Shown: positions 49,094 through 57,846 of the stretch, one piece after another | Layout of the letters: each line of letters starts with the position of its first letter | How positions within the stretch are numbered: the first letter of the stretch is position 1 | NCBI RefSeq assembly: GCF_014678725.1 | Contig: NZ_CP061497.1 | Span: 992,001 to 1,056,000 of the forward strand | Length of the DNA: 64,000 nt | Reading direction: 5' to 3' | Origin: Thermomonas sp. XSG | Lineage (GTDB): Bacteria > Pseudomonadota > Gammaproteobacteria > Xanthomonadales > Xanthomonadaceae | The notes under the pieces: generated by a model | Database searches by the model: none | The model's input: the letters and a program-made list of their open reading frames with translations, nothing else | What the model was told of the DNA's origin: nothing | Made by a program: the position numbers and the translations under genes

Positions 49094-49945
49094 TCACTCC
49101 GCGCCGCTCTCGCGCGCAAGCAGCAGCTGCTTGCGCGCAATGCCCCAGCGATAACCGGACAGCGCGCCGTCGCTGCGCACCACCCGATGGCAGGGAATCG
49201 CCACCGCAAGCGTGTTGGCCGCGCAGGCCTGCGCCACCGCGCGTACCGATCTCGGGCTGCCGATGCGCGCGGCAATCTCCGCATAGCTGACCGTCTCGCC
49301 CGCCGGCACCTTGCGCAGTGCCTCCCAGACCCGCTGCTGGAAGGCGGTACCGCGGATGTCCAGCGGCAGGTCCAGGCCCAGCCGCGGTGCTTCCACGAAA
49401 CCGACCACCTGCGCCACCAGCCGCTCGAACCCGCCGTCGCCACCCACCAGTTCGGCCCGCGGGAAACGCTCCTGCAGCTCCCGCAACAGGGCTTCGGGAT
49501 CGTCGCCCAGCGAGATCGCGCACAGGCCGCGCCCGCTGCGCGCCACCAGCAGCGCACCCAGCGTGCTCTGCGCGATGGCGAACATGATCCGCGCATCGGC
49601 GCCGCCGTCGCGGTACTGCGCGGGCTTCATGCCCAGCAATGCGTCGGCGCTGTCGTAGAAGCGGCTGCTGGCGTTGAAGCCGGCATCGAACGCGGCATCG
49701 ACGACCCGCGTGCCCGGCCTGGCCAGCGCATCGCGCAGCGCCTTGCCACGCTGCGCCTGTGCGTAGGCGCGCGGCGTCAGCCCGGTGATGGCCTTGAACA
49801 GGCGGTGGAACTGGTGCGGACTGAGCCCCGCATCGCGCGCTAGCGCATCCAGCACGGGCGGCGCTTCCGCCCGTTCGATGCGGCGGCAGGCGGCGGCGAC
49901 CAGCGCAGCATCGCGGCGGGCTTTGGCGGTGGAGGGAGCTTGCAT
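49094..49945 (-). CDS. Ada-like protein: AraC-type HTH fused to O6-methylguanine-DNA methyltransferase
   Basis: A 283-residue protein with an AraC/XylS HTH domain (residues about 28-112, LSPHQFHRLFKAITGLTPRAYAQAQR) and a C-terminal suicide methyltransferase with the acceptor Cys252 in IPCHRVVRSDGALSGYRWG. E. coli Ada has an extra N-terminal zinc domain with the methylphosphotriester-sensing Cys38; it is missing here, so classical autoactivation is not possible in the same form. ATG 49945 is chosen. It follows alkB by 61 bases, making an alkylation-repair pair at the 3' end of the oxidase assembly operon. Confidence 0.9.
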   Translation of the reverse strand: MQAPSTAKARRDAALVAAACRRIERAEAPPVLDALARDAGLSPHQFHRLFKAITGLTPRAYAQAQRGKALRDALARPGTRVVDAAFDAGFNASSRFYDSADALLGMKPAQYRDGGADARIMFAIAQSTLGALLVARSGRGLCAISLGDDPEALLRELQERFPRAELVGGDGGFERLVAQVVGFVEAPRLGLDLPLDIRGTAFQQRVWEALRKVPAGETVSYAEIAARIGSPRSVRAVAQACAANTLAVAIPCHRVVRSDGALSGYRWGIARKQLLLARESGAE

Positions 49946-50006
49946 GGCGCCACTGTAGTCCGGCCCCGCGCGGCGCACATCCCGGTTCTTGCGCAGTCCG
50001 GCCGGC

Positions 50007-50651
50007 TCAGCGCACCTTGCGGAAGGTCAAGTTGAGCCGATATCCGCCGGTGTCGGGATGCAGTCCCGGCGGCACCGGCAGCACACCGTGGAAGCGCATG
50101 CGGTCCGCCCCGCCCCAGACAACGACGTCACCATGCATGAGCGGCACCCGCACGCTCCTGTCACCGCGCGCGAAGCCGCCGAAGAGGAAGGTCGCCGGCA
50201 GCCCCAACGACACCGAGACGATTGGCGCCACCCGATCGTCTTCGTCGCGATCCTGGTGCAGCGACAGGCGGGTACCCGGCGCATAGCGATTGACCAGGCA
50301 GGCATCGGGCCGGTAGCCGGGAAACCCCGCCGCTTCCGCGGCTTCGCCGGCGAGGGCCAGGAAGGCCGGCGGAAACGCCGGCCACGCCTGCCCCGTCTGC
50401 GGATCGACCGGGTCGTAACGGTAGCCACGTCGATCGCTGCACCAGCCGAAGTGGCCACAGTTGGTCATCGCCACCTGCATCACGTGGCCGCCCGGCGTGA
50501 CCAGATGGCGGAACGGGGCGGCGGCGGTGACCGCCTCGATTCCGGCCAGCAGTGCGTCCGCGAACGGCAGCGCATAGCCGTGCAGCAGGCAGGCCTGCGG
50601 CCCCAGCGCGGTGCTCCGGCCCTGTGCCTGCGCGGCGAACAGGTCGCTCAC
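50007..50651 (-). CDS. alkB: DNA oxidative demethylase AlkB
   Basis: This Fe(II)/2-oxoglutarate dioxygenase removes 1-methyladenine and 3-methylcytosine lesions. The 214-residue length is close to E. coli (216). Iron ligands are His132 and Asp134 (LHQDRDED) and His188 (RFHGV); 2-oxoglutarate is held by Arg205 and Arg211 in [23 protein letters not shown] and HGDVVVWGG match the family. The start is GTG 50651, overlapping the ctaB stop as GTGA, so translation is coupled to heme O synthase. Confidence 0.95.
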   Translation of the reverse strand: MSDLFAAQAQGRSTALGPQACLLHGYALPFADALLAGIEAVTAAAPFRHLVTPGGHVMQVAMTNCGHFGWCSDRRGYRYDPVDPQTGQAWPAFPPAFLALAGEAAEAAGFPGYRPDACLVNRYAPGTRLSLHQDRDEDDRVAPIVSVSLGLPATFLFGGFARGDRSVRVPLMHGDVVVWGGADRMRFHGVLPVPPGLHPDTGGYRLNLTFRKVR

Positions 50652-51577
50652 GGCGCTGGCGCGAACTCCAGCGCCGGCACGGCGTCGAACAGAGGCAACA
50701 ACCAGTGGTCGACCAGCAGGAAAGCGAACAGCGCCATCAGGTAGACGATGGAGTAGCGGAAGGTACGCATGGCGAAGAACTCGTCCGGCGGATCCAGCAG
50801 TTTCCACGCGTACCACAGGAATACCGCGCCCAGCACCAGCGCGCCGGCGAGGTAGAACACGCCGCTCATGCGGGTGGCCCAAGGCAGCACCGTCACCACC
50901 ACCAGCAGCACCGTGTAGAGCAGGATCTGCCAGCGCGTATAGGTCACCCCGTGGGTCACCGGCAGCATCGGCACCAGCGCGCGCGAATAATCCTCGCGAC
51001 GGAAGATCGCCAGCGCCCAGAAATGCGGCGGCGTCCACACGAAGATGATCAGCACCAGCAGCAGTGCGTGCGCCCAGTCCCACTCGCGCTGCATGCCGGT
51101 GACCGCAGCCCAGCCCAGCAGCGGCGGCACCGCGCCGGCCAGCCCGCCGATCACGATGTTCTGCGGCGTGGCGCGCTTGAGGAAGCCGGTGTAGATGATC
51201 GCGTAGCCGATCAGGCCACCGAACGTCAGCAGTGCGCAGATCCAGTTGACCCACAGCACCAGGATCGCCATCGACAGCGCGCCCAGCAGCAGGGCGAAGC
51301 CCAGCACCTGTCCCGGCCGCAGCGTGCCGGTGGCCAGCGGGCGTTCGGCCGTGCGCGCCATCAGCTTGTCGATGCGCGAATCCAGCAGGTGGTTGATCGC
51401 CGCCGCGCTGGCCGCGGCCATCCAGATGCCGATGCTGCCCGCCAGCAGCCGCGACCACGGCCATGCCTCGCCGGGACGGATCGCCAGCAGCATGCCGATG
51501 ATCGCGGTGAACACGATCAGCGCCACGATGCGCGGCTTGGTCACCGCCCAGTACTGCGACCAGCGCGGGCCGGCCAT
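50648..51577 (-). CDS. ctaB: Heme O synthase (protoheme IX farnesyltransferase)
   Basis: A UbiA-family inner-membrane enzyme that adds a farnesyl group to heme b to make heme O. The 309-residue protein has about nine helices. The prenyl-diphosphate/Mg site [23 protein letters not shown] (core [15 protein letters not shown]) and the second motif [28 protein letters not shown] (core [12 protein letters not shown]) are present, with [14 protein letters not shown] 51577 lies 2 bases after the ctaA stop. With CtaA it makes heme A for the oxidase encoded upstream. Confidence 0.95.
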   Translation of the reverse strand: MAGPRWSQYWAVTKPRIVALIVFTAIIGMLLAIRPGEAWPWSRLLAGSIGIWMAAASAAAINHLLDSRIDKLMARTAERPLATGTLRPGQVLGFALLLGALSMAILVLWVNWICALLTFGGLIGYAIIYTGFLKRATPQNIVIGGLAGAVPPLLGWAAVTGMQREWDWAHALLLVLIIFVWTPPHFWALAIFRREDYSRALVPMLPVTHGVTYTRWQILLYTVLLVVVTVLPWATRMSGVFYLAGALVLGAVFLWYAWKLLDPPDEFFAMRTFRYSIVYLMALFAFLLVDHWLLPLFDAVPALEFAPAP

Positions 51578-51579
51578 GC

Positions 51580-52737
51580 TCAGGCCTCCGGCAGGCGCAG
51601 GCGCGCCAGCAGCGTGACCAGCACGAACAGCAGCGCCACTGCGCCGGCGTTGTGAAGCACCGCGATCTTGAGCGGCAGCGACAGCACGACGTTGGCAATG
51701 CCCAGCCCGAACTGGATGCAGACCAGCAGCGCCAGCGTGCTGCCCCAGCCGCGCAGCCCCGGCATGCGCAACAGGCGTACCGCCATGAACAGCAGGTAGC
51801 AGGCCACCACCACCGCCATCATCCTGTGCGCCAGCTGGATCGCCACGCGCGCGGCGTTGTCGAGGATGCCGCCTTCGTAATCCACGCCGATGCCGCGCCA
51901 CAACACGAAGCCCTCGGCGAAATCATGCGACGGCCACCATGCACCGGCGCACTTCGGGAAATCGGTACCGCAAGCCAGCGCCGCGTAGTTGGCCGAGGTC
52001 CAGCCGCCCAGCGCGATCTGCACCGCCAGCAGCGCCAGACCGACGCCCAGCAGCAGGCGCAACCGGCGCGCATCGCCGCTGACGATCGGGATGCCGGTCG
52101 CCCGCCATGCGATCCAGACCAGCAACGCGAACGTGGTCAGCCCGCCCAGCAGATGGCCCATCACCACGATGGGCTTGAGCAGCCAGGTCACCGTCCACAT
52201 GCCCAGCAGGGCCTGGAAGATGATCACCGCCAGGGTCAGGGTGCTGGCGCGCGCCATATCCACGTTCGACCAGCGCAGCGCCCCGACCAACAGCAACGTC
52301 TCGCCCACCACCGCCAGCGCGGAGGCGGACACGTGCATGCCGCGCATGTACAGCGGGATCGCCACCGCCACCGCGGTGGCCGCACCCAACACGTGCAGCC
52401 AGCCGCGCGGCCGGCGGCGCGTGGCCAGCAGGGCCAGCGACAGCACCAGCACGCCCAGCAGGCCGGCGATCATGCGGTGGAACTGCTCGCGCCAGGCCTT
52501 GCTCGGCTCCACCGGGCGGATTGCGGTAGCGACGTGGTCCACGACCTGGTCCGCATGCGTCGGCCATGCGGCCTTGCCGTAGCAGGTGGGCCAGTCCGGG
52601 CAGCTCAGGCCGGCGTTGGACAGCCGCACGAAGGCGCCGAACACGATCACGCAGGTCGCCAGCAGCACCGCCAGCCAGGCGATGCGGTGGAAATGGCGGT
52701 ACAGATAGGAGGCTTGGGGGGTAGGCATTGCATTCAT
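51580..52737 (-). CDS. ctaA: Heme A synthase, COX15/CtaA family
   Basis: This oxidises the C8 methyl of heme O to the formyl group of heme A. The 385-residue protein has eight helices in two four-helix bundles with paired heme-ligand histidines: [17 protein letters not shown] and [16 protein letters not shown] in the first half, and [17 protein letters not shown] and [12 protein letters not shown] in the second. A periplasmic [10 protein letters not shown] loop near residue 46 carries the conserved cysteine pair. It starts 3 bases after the upstream hypothetical gene. Confidence 0.94.
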   Translation of the reverse strand: MNAMPTPQASYLYRHFHRIAWLAVLLATCVIVFGAFVRLSNAGLSCPDWPTCYGKAAWPTHADQVVDHVATAIRPVEPSKAWREQFHRMIAGLLGVLVLSLALLATRRRPRGWLHVLGAATAVAVAIPLYMRGMHVSASALAVVGETLLLVGALRWSNVDMARASTLTLAVIIFQALLGMWTVTWLLKPIVVMGHLLGGLTTFALLVWIAWRATGIPIVSGDARRLRLLLGVGLALLAVQIALGGWTSANYAALACGTDFPKCAGAWWPSHDFAEGFVLWRGIGVDYEGGILDNAARVAIQLAHRMMAVVVACYLLFMAVRLLRMPGLRGWGSTLALLVCIQFGLGIANVVLSLPLKIAVLHNAGAVALLFVLVTLLARLRLPEA

Positions 52738-52740
52738 GGG

Positions 52741-53328
52741 TCAGTTGATCCTCAGCAGCCGCGCAAGATCGCTGCGCAGGTCACCCGGATCGGAACCGCC
52801 AGCGTAACGCAGCACCACGAAACCGTTCGGGTCCACCAGCCAGACCGGGTCACTGTCCGCGGCGTCCCTGCCGCTGCGCACCAGCACTTCACGCAGGCGT
52901 TGATCGACGCGGACCAGATGGACCTCGCGCAGCGTGCCCACGTCCACCGGGGGCGCGCCGGCCCAGAGCACGTGCACGCGGTCGGCGTTGCGGCCCATCA
53001 GCCGCCAGACCTTGTCCAGGTCGCCGAGCAGTCGGGTACAGGCCTCGCGACGTGCGCCATCGCAGTCGCGCGGCATCGCCACGATCCGCCAGGTGCGCGG
53101 ATCGTCGTGCCACGCATAGGGCCGGCCATCGGCCAGCGTCGGCGAATACCCGCGCAAGTCGACATAGGGCTGCAGCATCTCGCCCTTGTTTTTCATCCCG
53201 TCCGGGCGCCAGCCGGAAAACCGCAGTGCGCCGGCGACCAGCATGCCGCCGAAGAACATCACCAGGACCACCAGCAGGGCGGCGCGGTTGCGGCGTTGCG
53301 CCGCGGGCGCCGGATTGGATTCCGTCAT
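52741..53328 (-). CDS. Membrane-anchored protein of unknown function in the oxidase assembly operon
   Basis: A 195-residue protein with a short cytoplasmic N terminus (MTESNPAPAAQRRNRA), one membrane helix (ALLVVLVMFFGGMLVAGALRF) and a periplasmic domain that may have a thioredoxin-like fold, judging from the pattern of strands (RTWRIVAMP, VHVLWAGAP, VWLVDPNGFVVLRYAGG). It lacks a CxxC motif. The same kind of gene lies between SURF1 and ctaA in Pseudomonas and relatives. ATG 53328 overlaps the SURF1 stop (ATGA). A role in copper or heme delivery is inferred only from context. Confidence 0.75.
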   Translation of the reverse strand: MTESNPAPAAQRRNRAALLVVLVMFFGGMLVAGALRFSGWRPDGMKNKGEMLQPYVDLRGYSPTLADGRPYAWHDDPRTWRIVAMPRDCDGARREACTRLLGDLDKVWRLMGRNADRVHVLWAGAPPVDVGTLREVHLVRVDQRLREVLVRSGRDAADSDPVWLVDPNGFVVLRYAGGSDPGDLRSDLARLLRIN

Positions 53329-54083
53329 GTCGCCTTCTTCTTCATTCTGAACGTGAGGGTGGCGGCGACGACCAGCACGGTCAGCGCCAGACCGAACCAT
53401 TGCACCGCATAGCCGAGGTGGCGCTCCGGCGGCATCGTGTTGGGCAGGATGTCGAGGTCCCGCTCGCCGGATGCCGCCATCACGCCGCCATCGCCAGGTT
53501 GGCGCTGCGGATCCAGCCGCAGCACGCGCGGCGCGATCGCCACGCGCAGGCCCAGCGCCTTCGCGACTGCCGGCAGATCCATCCGCGAAGCCAGCCAGCG
53601 CTTGCCCGCCTGTTCCGCAAGCGCATCGCCATGCGCAAGGCCGGGCGTCGGCGGCGGCGCCAGCAGCCCGCGCACGGCCTGGCCGCCACCCGCGGGACAA
53701 GCGGCTTCCGGCAGCTGGCGATCGCCCGCAAGCGGCCACCAGCCGGCATCCACCAGCACCGCCTGCGCGCCATCGTCCGGCAGCAACACGCAGTACAGCC
53801 GCACGCCGACGCGGCCACCACGCTGCTGGGCATCCAGCCACAGGCTGTCATCGAGCAGCGTGCCGCCTCCGGCCGCCCAGTCGTAGCCCTGCGCGCGCGC
53901 CGGGTCCAAGGCCAGCAGCAGCGGCTGTGGATGCGCATGGTCCAGCGCCGAGGACGCCGCCGCCAGCATGGTCTCCTTCTCGTGCATGCGCGCCAGCTGC
54001 CAGCGACCCAGCTGGGCGAAACCCGCCGCCACCAGCAGGGCCAGCAGCCACCAACCCAGCAGCCGTCGCGCGCCGGGGTTCAC
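53325..54083 (-). CDS. SURF1-family cytochrome oxidase assembly protein
   Basis: A 252-residue protein with the SURF1 topology: an N-terminal helix (LLGWWLLALLVAAGFAQLGRWQLAR, with the conserved G-x-W-Q), a large periplasmic domain containing the VDAGWWPL block and LPNTMPPERHLGYAVQWFGLALT, and a C-terminal helix followed by a basic tail (FRMKKKAT). SURF1 proteins help insert or retain heme a3 in subunit I. The start is uncertain: GTG 54083 is chosen because it begins just before the first helix; a TTG at 54146 would add 21 residues. Confidence 0.83.
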   Translation of the reverse strand: MNPGARRLLGWWLLALLVAAGFAQLGRWQLARMHEKETMLAAASSALDHAHPQPLLLALDPARAQGYDWAAGGGTLLDDSLWLDAQQRGGRVGVRLYCVLLPDDGAQAVLVDAGWWPLAGDRQLPEAACPAGGGQAVRGLLAPPPTPGLAHGDALAEQAGKRWLASRMDLPAVAKALGLRVAIAPRVLRLDPQRQPGDGGVMAASGERDLDILPNTMPPERHLGYAVQWFGLALTVLVVAATLTFRMKKKAT

Positions 54084-54101
54084 CGCCGGGCGCCCCGCTG
54101 C

Positions 54102-54110
54102 TGCGATAAT
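54102..54110 (+). promoter_or_regulatory. Possible extended -10 element before the DUF2909 gene
   Basis: TGC-GATAAT is an extended -10 type sequence about 40 bases before ATG 54150, in the gap between the divergent SURF1 and DUF2909 genes. No convincing -35 hexamer accompanies it. Confidence 0.32.
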
Positions 54111-54149
54111 GGCGCACGGGCACGCGGTGTCCGAGGTACGGAGCAATAC

Positions 54150-54377
54150 ATGAGCGATTCGCTGAAAACCCTGCTCATCGTCGGGATCCTGATTCTCATC
54201 CTGTGGAACCTGGGCGCGGGCCTGTACTACATGCTGGCGGACAAGGGCCAGACCAAGCGCACCGTCAATTCACTGACCAAACGCATCGCCCTGAGCGTCG
54301 CGCTGATCCTGTTCGTCGTGCTGGCCATCCATCAGGGCTGGATCACGCCTCACGGGGTGGGCCGAAGCCCGGTCTGA
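54150..54377 (+). CDS. DUF2909 twin-transmembrane protein
   Basis: A 75-residue protein with two helices (TLLIVGILILILWNLGAGLYYMLA and RIALSVALILFVVLAIHQGWITPHG, cited in part) joined by the conserved basic loop DKGQTKRTVNSLTKR, which defines DUF2909. GGAG precedes ATG 54150. It sits between ctaE and SURF1, a usual location for this family, but here it is on the plus strand while the surrounding oxidase genes are on the minus strand. A role in oxidase assembly is suspected from that association. Confidence 0.82.
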   Translation: MSDSLKTLLIVGILILILWNLGAGLYYMLADKGQTKRTVNSLTKRIALSVALILFVVLAIHQGWITPHGVGRSPV

Positions 54378-54396
54378 CCCCGGCTGGGGCCCCAGA

Positions 54397-54423
54397 ACAA
54401 AGGCCGGCAATGCCGGCCTTTGT
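54397..54423. terminator. Bidirectional terminator between DUF2909 and ctaE
   Basis: A perfect 12-bp stem, ACAAAGGCCGGC (54397-54408) and GCCGGCCTTTGT (54412-54423), with an AAT loop. It is followed by CTTTCC on the plus strand and has an A-rich entry on the other side. It lies 117 bases beyond the ctaE stop and 20 bases beyond the DUF2909 stop. Confidence 0.78.
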
Positions 54424-54540
54424 CTTTCCTGTCCCGCGCGCCGCGGGAGGCTCGGGATGAAGGCCCGGGACCAACGAACGGTTCCCGGACCCGCATCCGG
54501 CGCTTCGCGCCGCCTTCCCCGGGCAGGGGAAGGAAAACCG

Positions 54541-55431
54541 TCAGAGCACGTAGACGAACAGGAACAGACCCAGCCATACCACGTCGACGAAGTGCCAGTA
54601 CCAGGCCACCGCCTCGAACGCGAAGTGGTCATCCTTGCTGAAGTGGCCCTTCAGGCAGCGCAGCCAGATGATCGCCAGCATGATGGTGCCGAGGGTCACG
54701 TGCGCGCCATGGAAGCCGGTCAGCATGAAGAACGTGGAGCCGTAGATGCCCGACCCGAGGGTCAGGTTCAACTCGGTGTAGGCGTGGATGTATTCCTCGG
54801 CCTGGAAGAACAGGAACACGCTGCCCAGCAGCACGGTCAGGCCGAGGAACAGCAGCAGCGTGCCGCGCTTGCCCGCCTTGAGCGCGTGGTGGGCAATGGT
54901 CACGGTGACGCCGGAAGCCAGCAGGATCAGCGTATTGAGCAGCGGCAGGCCCCAGGCCGGCACGGTCTGGTAGGTGCCGCCGATCGCGCCCGGGCCGTTG
55001 CTCGGCCAGCCGCCGGCGAAACCGGGCCACAGCAGGCTGTTGGTCACCGCGCCATGGCCTTCACCGTTCAGCCACGGCAGCGCGAACTGGCGGGCGTAGA
55101 ACAGCGCGCCGAAGAAGGCCGCGAAGAAGAACACTTCCGAAAGGATGAACCACACCATGCCCATGCGGAAGGACACGTCGACCTGCTTGTTGTAGTGGCC
55201 GGCCACCGACTCGCGGATGACGTCGCCGAACCACTTGAACAGGATCGCCAGCAGGCCGGCGATGCCGACGAAGAACACGGTGCGTCCCCAGCTGACTTCA
55301 TTCAGCCAGGTGGCGAAACCGACCATGGTGGTGAACAGGGCGACCGAGGCGAACAGCGGCCACTTGCTGCTGTGCGGGACGAAATAGGTGTCCTGGTCGT
55401 GGCTGCCTTGGGCGGCGTGGGCATTGGCCAT
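54541..55431 (-). CDS. ctaE: Cytochrome c oxidase subunit III
   Basis: This seven-helix inner-membrane subunit of the aa3-type oxidase has 296 residues. Recognisable stretches are FRMGMVWFILSEVFFFAAFFGALFYAR (core FILSEVFFFAAFF), the LLNTLILLASGVTVTIAHHAL helix, FQAEEYIHAYTELN, STFFMLTGFHGAHVTLGT and the terminal WYWHFVDVVWLGLFLFVYVL. It is expressed after ctaC, ctaD, the small assembly gene and ctaG on the same strand. Confidence 0.97.
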   Translation of the reverse strand: MANAHAAQGSHDQDTYFVPHSSKWPLFASVALFTTMVGFATWLNEVSWGRTVFFVGIAGLLAILFKWFGDVIRESVAGHYNKQVDVSFRMGMVWFILSEVFFFAAFFGALFYARQFALPWLNGEGHGAVTNSLLWPGFAGGWPSNGPGAIGGTYQTVPAWGLPLLNTLILLASGVTVTIAHHALKAGKRGTLLLFLGLTVLLGSVFLFFQAEEYIHAYTELNLTLGSGIYGSTFFMLTGFHGAHVTLGTIMLAIIWLRCLKGHFSKDDHFAFEAVAWYWHFVDVVWLGLFLFVYVL

Positions 55432-55462
55432 GGCGATTTTCCGGTTGGGTCTTGGCGGAGGA

Positions 55463-56041
55463 TCAGGGCGCGGAACGGACCGCGCCCGCGTGGCCCGTCA
55501 TTGCCGCGAGTGCGGCGGTCTGGGCGTCGTTCTTGTAGAAGGTGTAGGACAGGGTCAACGTCTTCACCCCGGCCGGCAGCGCCGGATCGATGATGAAGCG
55601 CACCGGCATGTCGCGGGATTCACCCGGCGCCAGCGTCTGCGCGGTGAAGCAGAAGCATTCGGTCTTGTTGAAATAGCCGGAGGCGCGCGCAGGTGCGACC
55701 GAAGGTACGGCGCTGCCGACGATGGCGCGGTCGGCGGTATTGCGGGCGAAGTACAGCGCCTCGTACTGTCGGCCCAGCTGCACCCGCATCGAGCGCTGCT
55801 CCGGCGCGAACTGCCAGGGCAGCTTCGAGTTCACGCCGCCGTCGAACTGCACGGTCACCCAGCGTCCGTCTTCGCCCGCGCCACTGGCGCCCTTCGCGGC
55901 CACCGGGCCCTGTTCCAGGCGCACCCCGAACACCTTCTCGCAGGCGATCCGGTACAGCGGCACCAGCGAGAAGGCGAAACCGAACGCGGCCACCGCCACG
56001 CCGACCATCTTCCAGACGCCGAAGGTGCGCGAGGTGCTCAT
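55463..56041 (-). CDS. ctaG: Cytochrome c oxidase assembly protein CtaG/Cox11
   Basis: This copper chaperone delivers Cu to the CuB site of subunit I. The 192-residue membrane-anchored protein has one helix ([22 protein letters not shown]) and a periplasmic immunoglobulin-like domain with the copper motif CFCF in [17 protein letters not shown], followed by [12 protein letters not shown] and [11 protein letters not shown] 56041 overlaps the stop of the 45-residue gene (ATGA). Confidence 0.95.
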   Translation of the reverse strand: MSTSRTFGVWKMVGVAVAAFGFAFSLVPLYRIACEKVFGVRLEQGPVAAKGASGAGEDGRWVTVQFDGGVNSKLPWQFAPEQRSMRVQLGRQYEALYFARNTADRAIVGSAVPSVAPARASGYFNKTECFCFTAQTLAPGESRDMPVRFIIDPALPAGVKTLTLSYTFYKNDAQTAALAAMTGHAGAVRSAP

Positions 56042-56175
56042 CGCCCCGTCACCCCGGACAGGAAGAACAGCGCGTACACCGCCACCGCGATCACCGCGCA
56101 AAGCAGCGCGGTGCGGCGGGCGCGCTTGCGACGCGCTGCCAGGGTGGGATCGACGGTGGCGGGATCAACGGGCAT
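56038..56175 (-). CDS. Small single-helix cytochrome oxidase assembly-associated protein
   Basis: A 45-residue protein starting [21 protein letters not shown] and ending with one membrane helix ([20 protein letters not shown]) and VTGR. It occupies the position between ctaD and ctaG, where short membrane proteins annotated 'cytochrome oxidase small assembly protein' occur in other proteobacteria, and it overlaps ctaG by ATGA. A basic N-terminal stretch (RRKRARR) predicts N-in topology. It is easily missed by gene finders. Confidence 0.72.
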   Translation of the reverse strand: MPVDPATVDPTLAARRKRARRTALLCAVIAVAVYALFFLSGVTGR

Positions 56176-56194
56176 CTGCGGGTTCCGGGCGGCG

Positions 56195-57817
56195 TCAGTG
56201 GCTGACGTCGCCGTGGGCGAGGTCGCCGTCCTTGATGACCGGCGGGCGCTCGAAGGTGTGATGCGGGGCCGGCGACGGCACCGTCCACTCCAGGCCGCGC
56301 GCGCCTTCCCAGGCACGGGCTTCAGCCACGGCGCCATGCTTCTTCGAGCGCAGCAGCACGAAGGCCATCATGAACGGGGTCAGGAACATGCCGAACGCAC
56401 CGATCGAGCTGACCAGGTTCCAATCCGCGAACACAACGTTGTAGTCCGGGATGCGGCGCGGCATGCCGGCCAGGCCCAGGAAGTGCTGCGGGAAGAACAG
56501 CAGGTTGACGAACACCATGGTCCACCAGAAATGGAACTTGGCCAGGCCTTCGCTGTACATGCGGCCGGTCCACTTCGGCCACCAGTAGTAGATCGCGGCG
56601 ATGATCGCGAACAGCGCGCCGGTCACCAGCACGTAGTGGAAGTGCGCCACCACGAAGTAGGTGTCGTGGTACTGGAAGTCGGCCGGCACGATCGCCAGCA
56701 TCAGGCCGGAGAAACCACCGATGGTGAACAGCACCACGAAGGAGATCGACCACAGCATCGGCGCTTCGAAGGTCAGCGAGCCGCGCCACATGGTGGTGAC
56801 CCAGTTGAACACCTTCACGCCGGTCGGGATCGAGATCAGCATCGTGGCGAACATGAAGTAGACCTCGCCACCCAGCGGCATGCCCACCGTGAACATGTGG
56901 TGGGCCCACACGATGAACGACAGGAACGCGATCGCCGCGGTGGCATACACCATCGCCTGGTAACCGAACAGCGGCTTGCGGCTGAAGGTCGGGATGATTT
57001 CCGACACGATGCCGAACGCCGGCAGGATCATGATGTAGACCTCGGGATGCCCGAAGAACCAGAAGATGTGCTGGTACATCACCGGGTCGCCGCCGCCGGC
57101 CGCGTTGAAGAAGCTGGTGGCGAAGAAGCGGTCGGTCAGCAGCATGGTCACCGCGCCCGCCAGCACCGGCATCACCGCGATCAGCAGGAACGCGGTGATC
57201 AGCCAGGTCCAGCAGAAGATCGGCATCTTCAGCAGATCCATGCCCGGCGCGCGCATGTTCAGCACGGTGGCGATGATGTTGATCGCGCCCATGATCGAGC
57301 TGATGCCCATCATGTGGATGGCGAAGATCGCGAACGCCAGGTTGCTGCCGCCCTGCAGCGACAGCGGCGGGTACATGGTCCAGCCACCGCCGGGCGCACC
57401 GCCCGGCAGGAAGAAGGTCAGCAGCAGCAGCGCGAACGCGAACGGCATGATCCAGAAGGACCAGTTGTTCATGCGCGGCAGCGCCATGTCCGGCGCGCCG
57501 ATCTGCAGCGGGATCATCCAGTTGGCCAGGCCGACGAAGGCCGGCATGATCGCGCCGAAGATCATCACCAGCGCATGCATGGTGGTGAGCTGGTTGAAGA
57601 ACTCGGGCTTGACGAACTGCAGGCCGGGCGTGGCCAGCTCGGTGCGGATGCCGACCGACAGCGCGGCGCCCACGATCGCCATCAGGAAGGCGAACACCAG
57701 GTACAGCGTGCCGATGTCCTTGTGGTTGGTCGAGAAGAACCAGCGCTCGATGAAGCCCTGCTTGTGATGGCCGTGGGCGTCGTGCTGGCCGACGGCGTCT
57801 GGATGCGTGGCGGACAT
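56195..57817 (-). CDS. ctaD: Cytochrome c oxidase subunit I, aa3 type
   Basis: This catalytic heme-copper subunit has 540 residues and twelve helices. It contains the low-spin heme ligand in TTMHALVMIFG, the CuB ligands and cross-linked His-Tyr in FWFFGHPEVYIMILPAFG (core GHPEVYI) and VWAHHMFTVG, the K-channel lysine in SIPTGVKVFNW, and the heme a/a3 histidines in YHDTYFVVAHFHYVL. GMPRRIPDY is the usual A-type family segment. It is transcribed after ctaC (29 bases between them) and is the core of the operon that extends to ctaE. Confidence 0.98.
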   Translation of the reverse strand: MSATHPDAVGQHDAHGHHKQGFIERWFFSTNHKDIGTLYLVFAFLMAIVGAALSVGIRTELATPGLQFVKPEFFNQLTTMHALVMIFGAIMPAFVGLANWMIPLQIGAPDMALPRMNNWSFWIMPFAFALLLLTFFLPGGAPGGGWTMYPPLSLQGGSNLAFAIFAIHMMGISSIMGAINIIATVLNMRAPGMDLLKMPIFCWTWLITAFLLIAVMPVLAGAVTMLLTDRFFATSFFNAAGGGDPVMYQHIFWFFGHPEVYIMILPAFGIVSEIIPTFSRKPLFGYQAMVYATAAIAFLSFIVWAHHMFTVGMPLGGEVYFMFATMLISIPTGVKVFNWVTTMWRGSLTFEAPMLWSISFVVLFTIGGFSGLMLAIVPADFQYHDTYFVVAHFHYVLVTGALFAIIAAIYYWWPKWTGRMYSEGLAKFHFWWTMVFVNLLFFPQHFLGLAGMPRRIPDYNVVFADWNLVSSIGAFGMFLTPFMMAFVLLRSKKHGAVAEARAWEGARGLEWTVPSPAPHHTFERPPVIKDGDLAHGDVSH

Positions 57818-57846
57818 GGGGAAACCTTCTGGATGCTATGCGTGGA

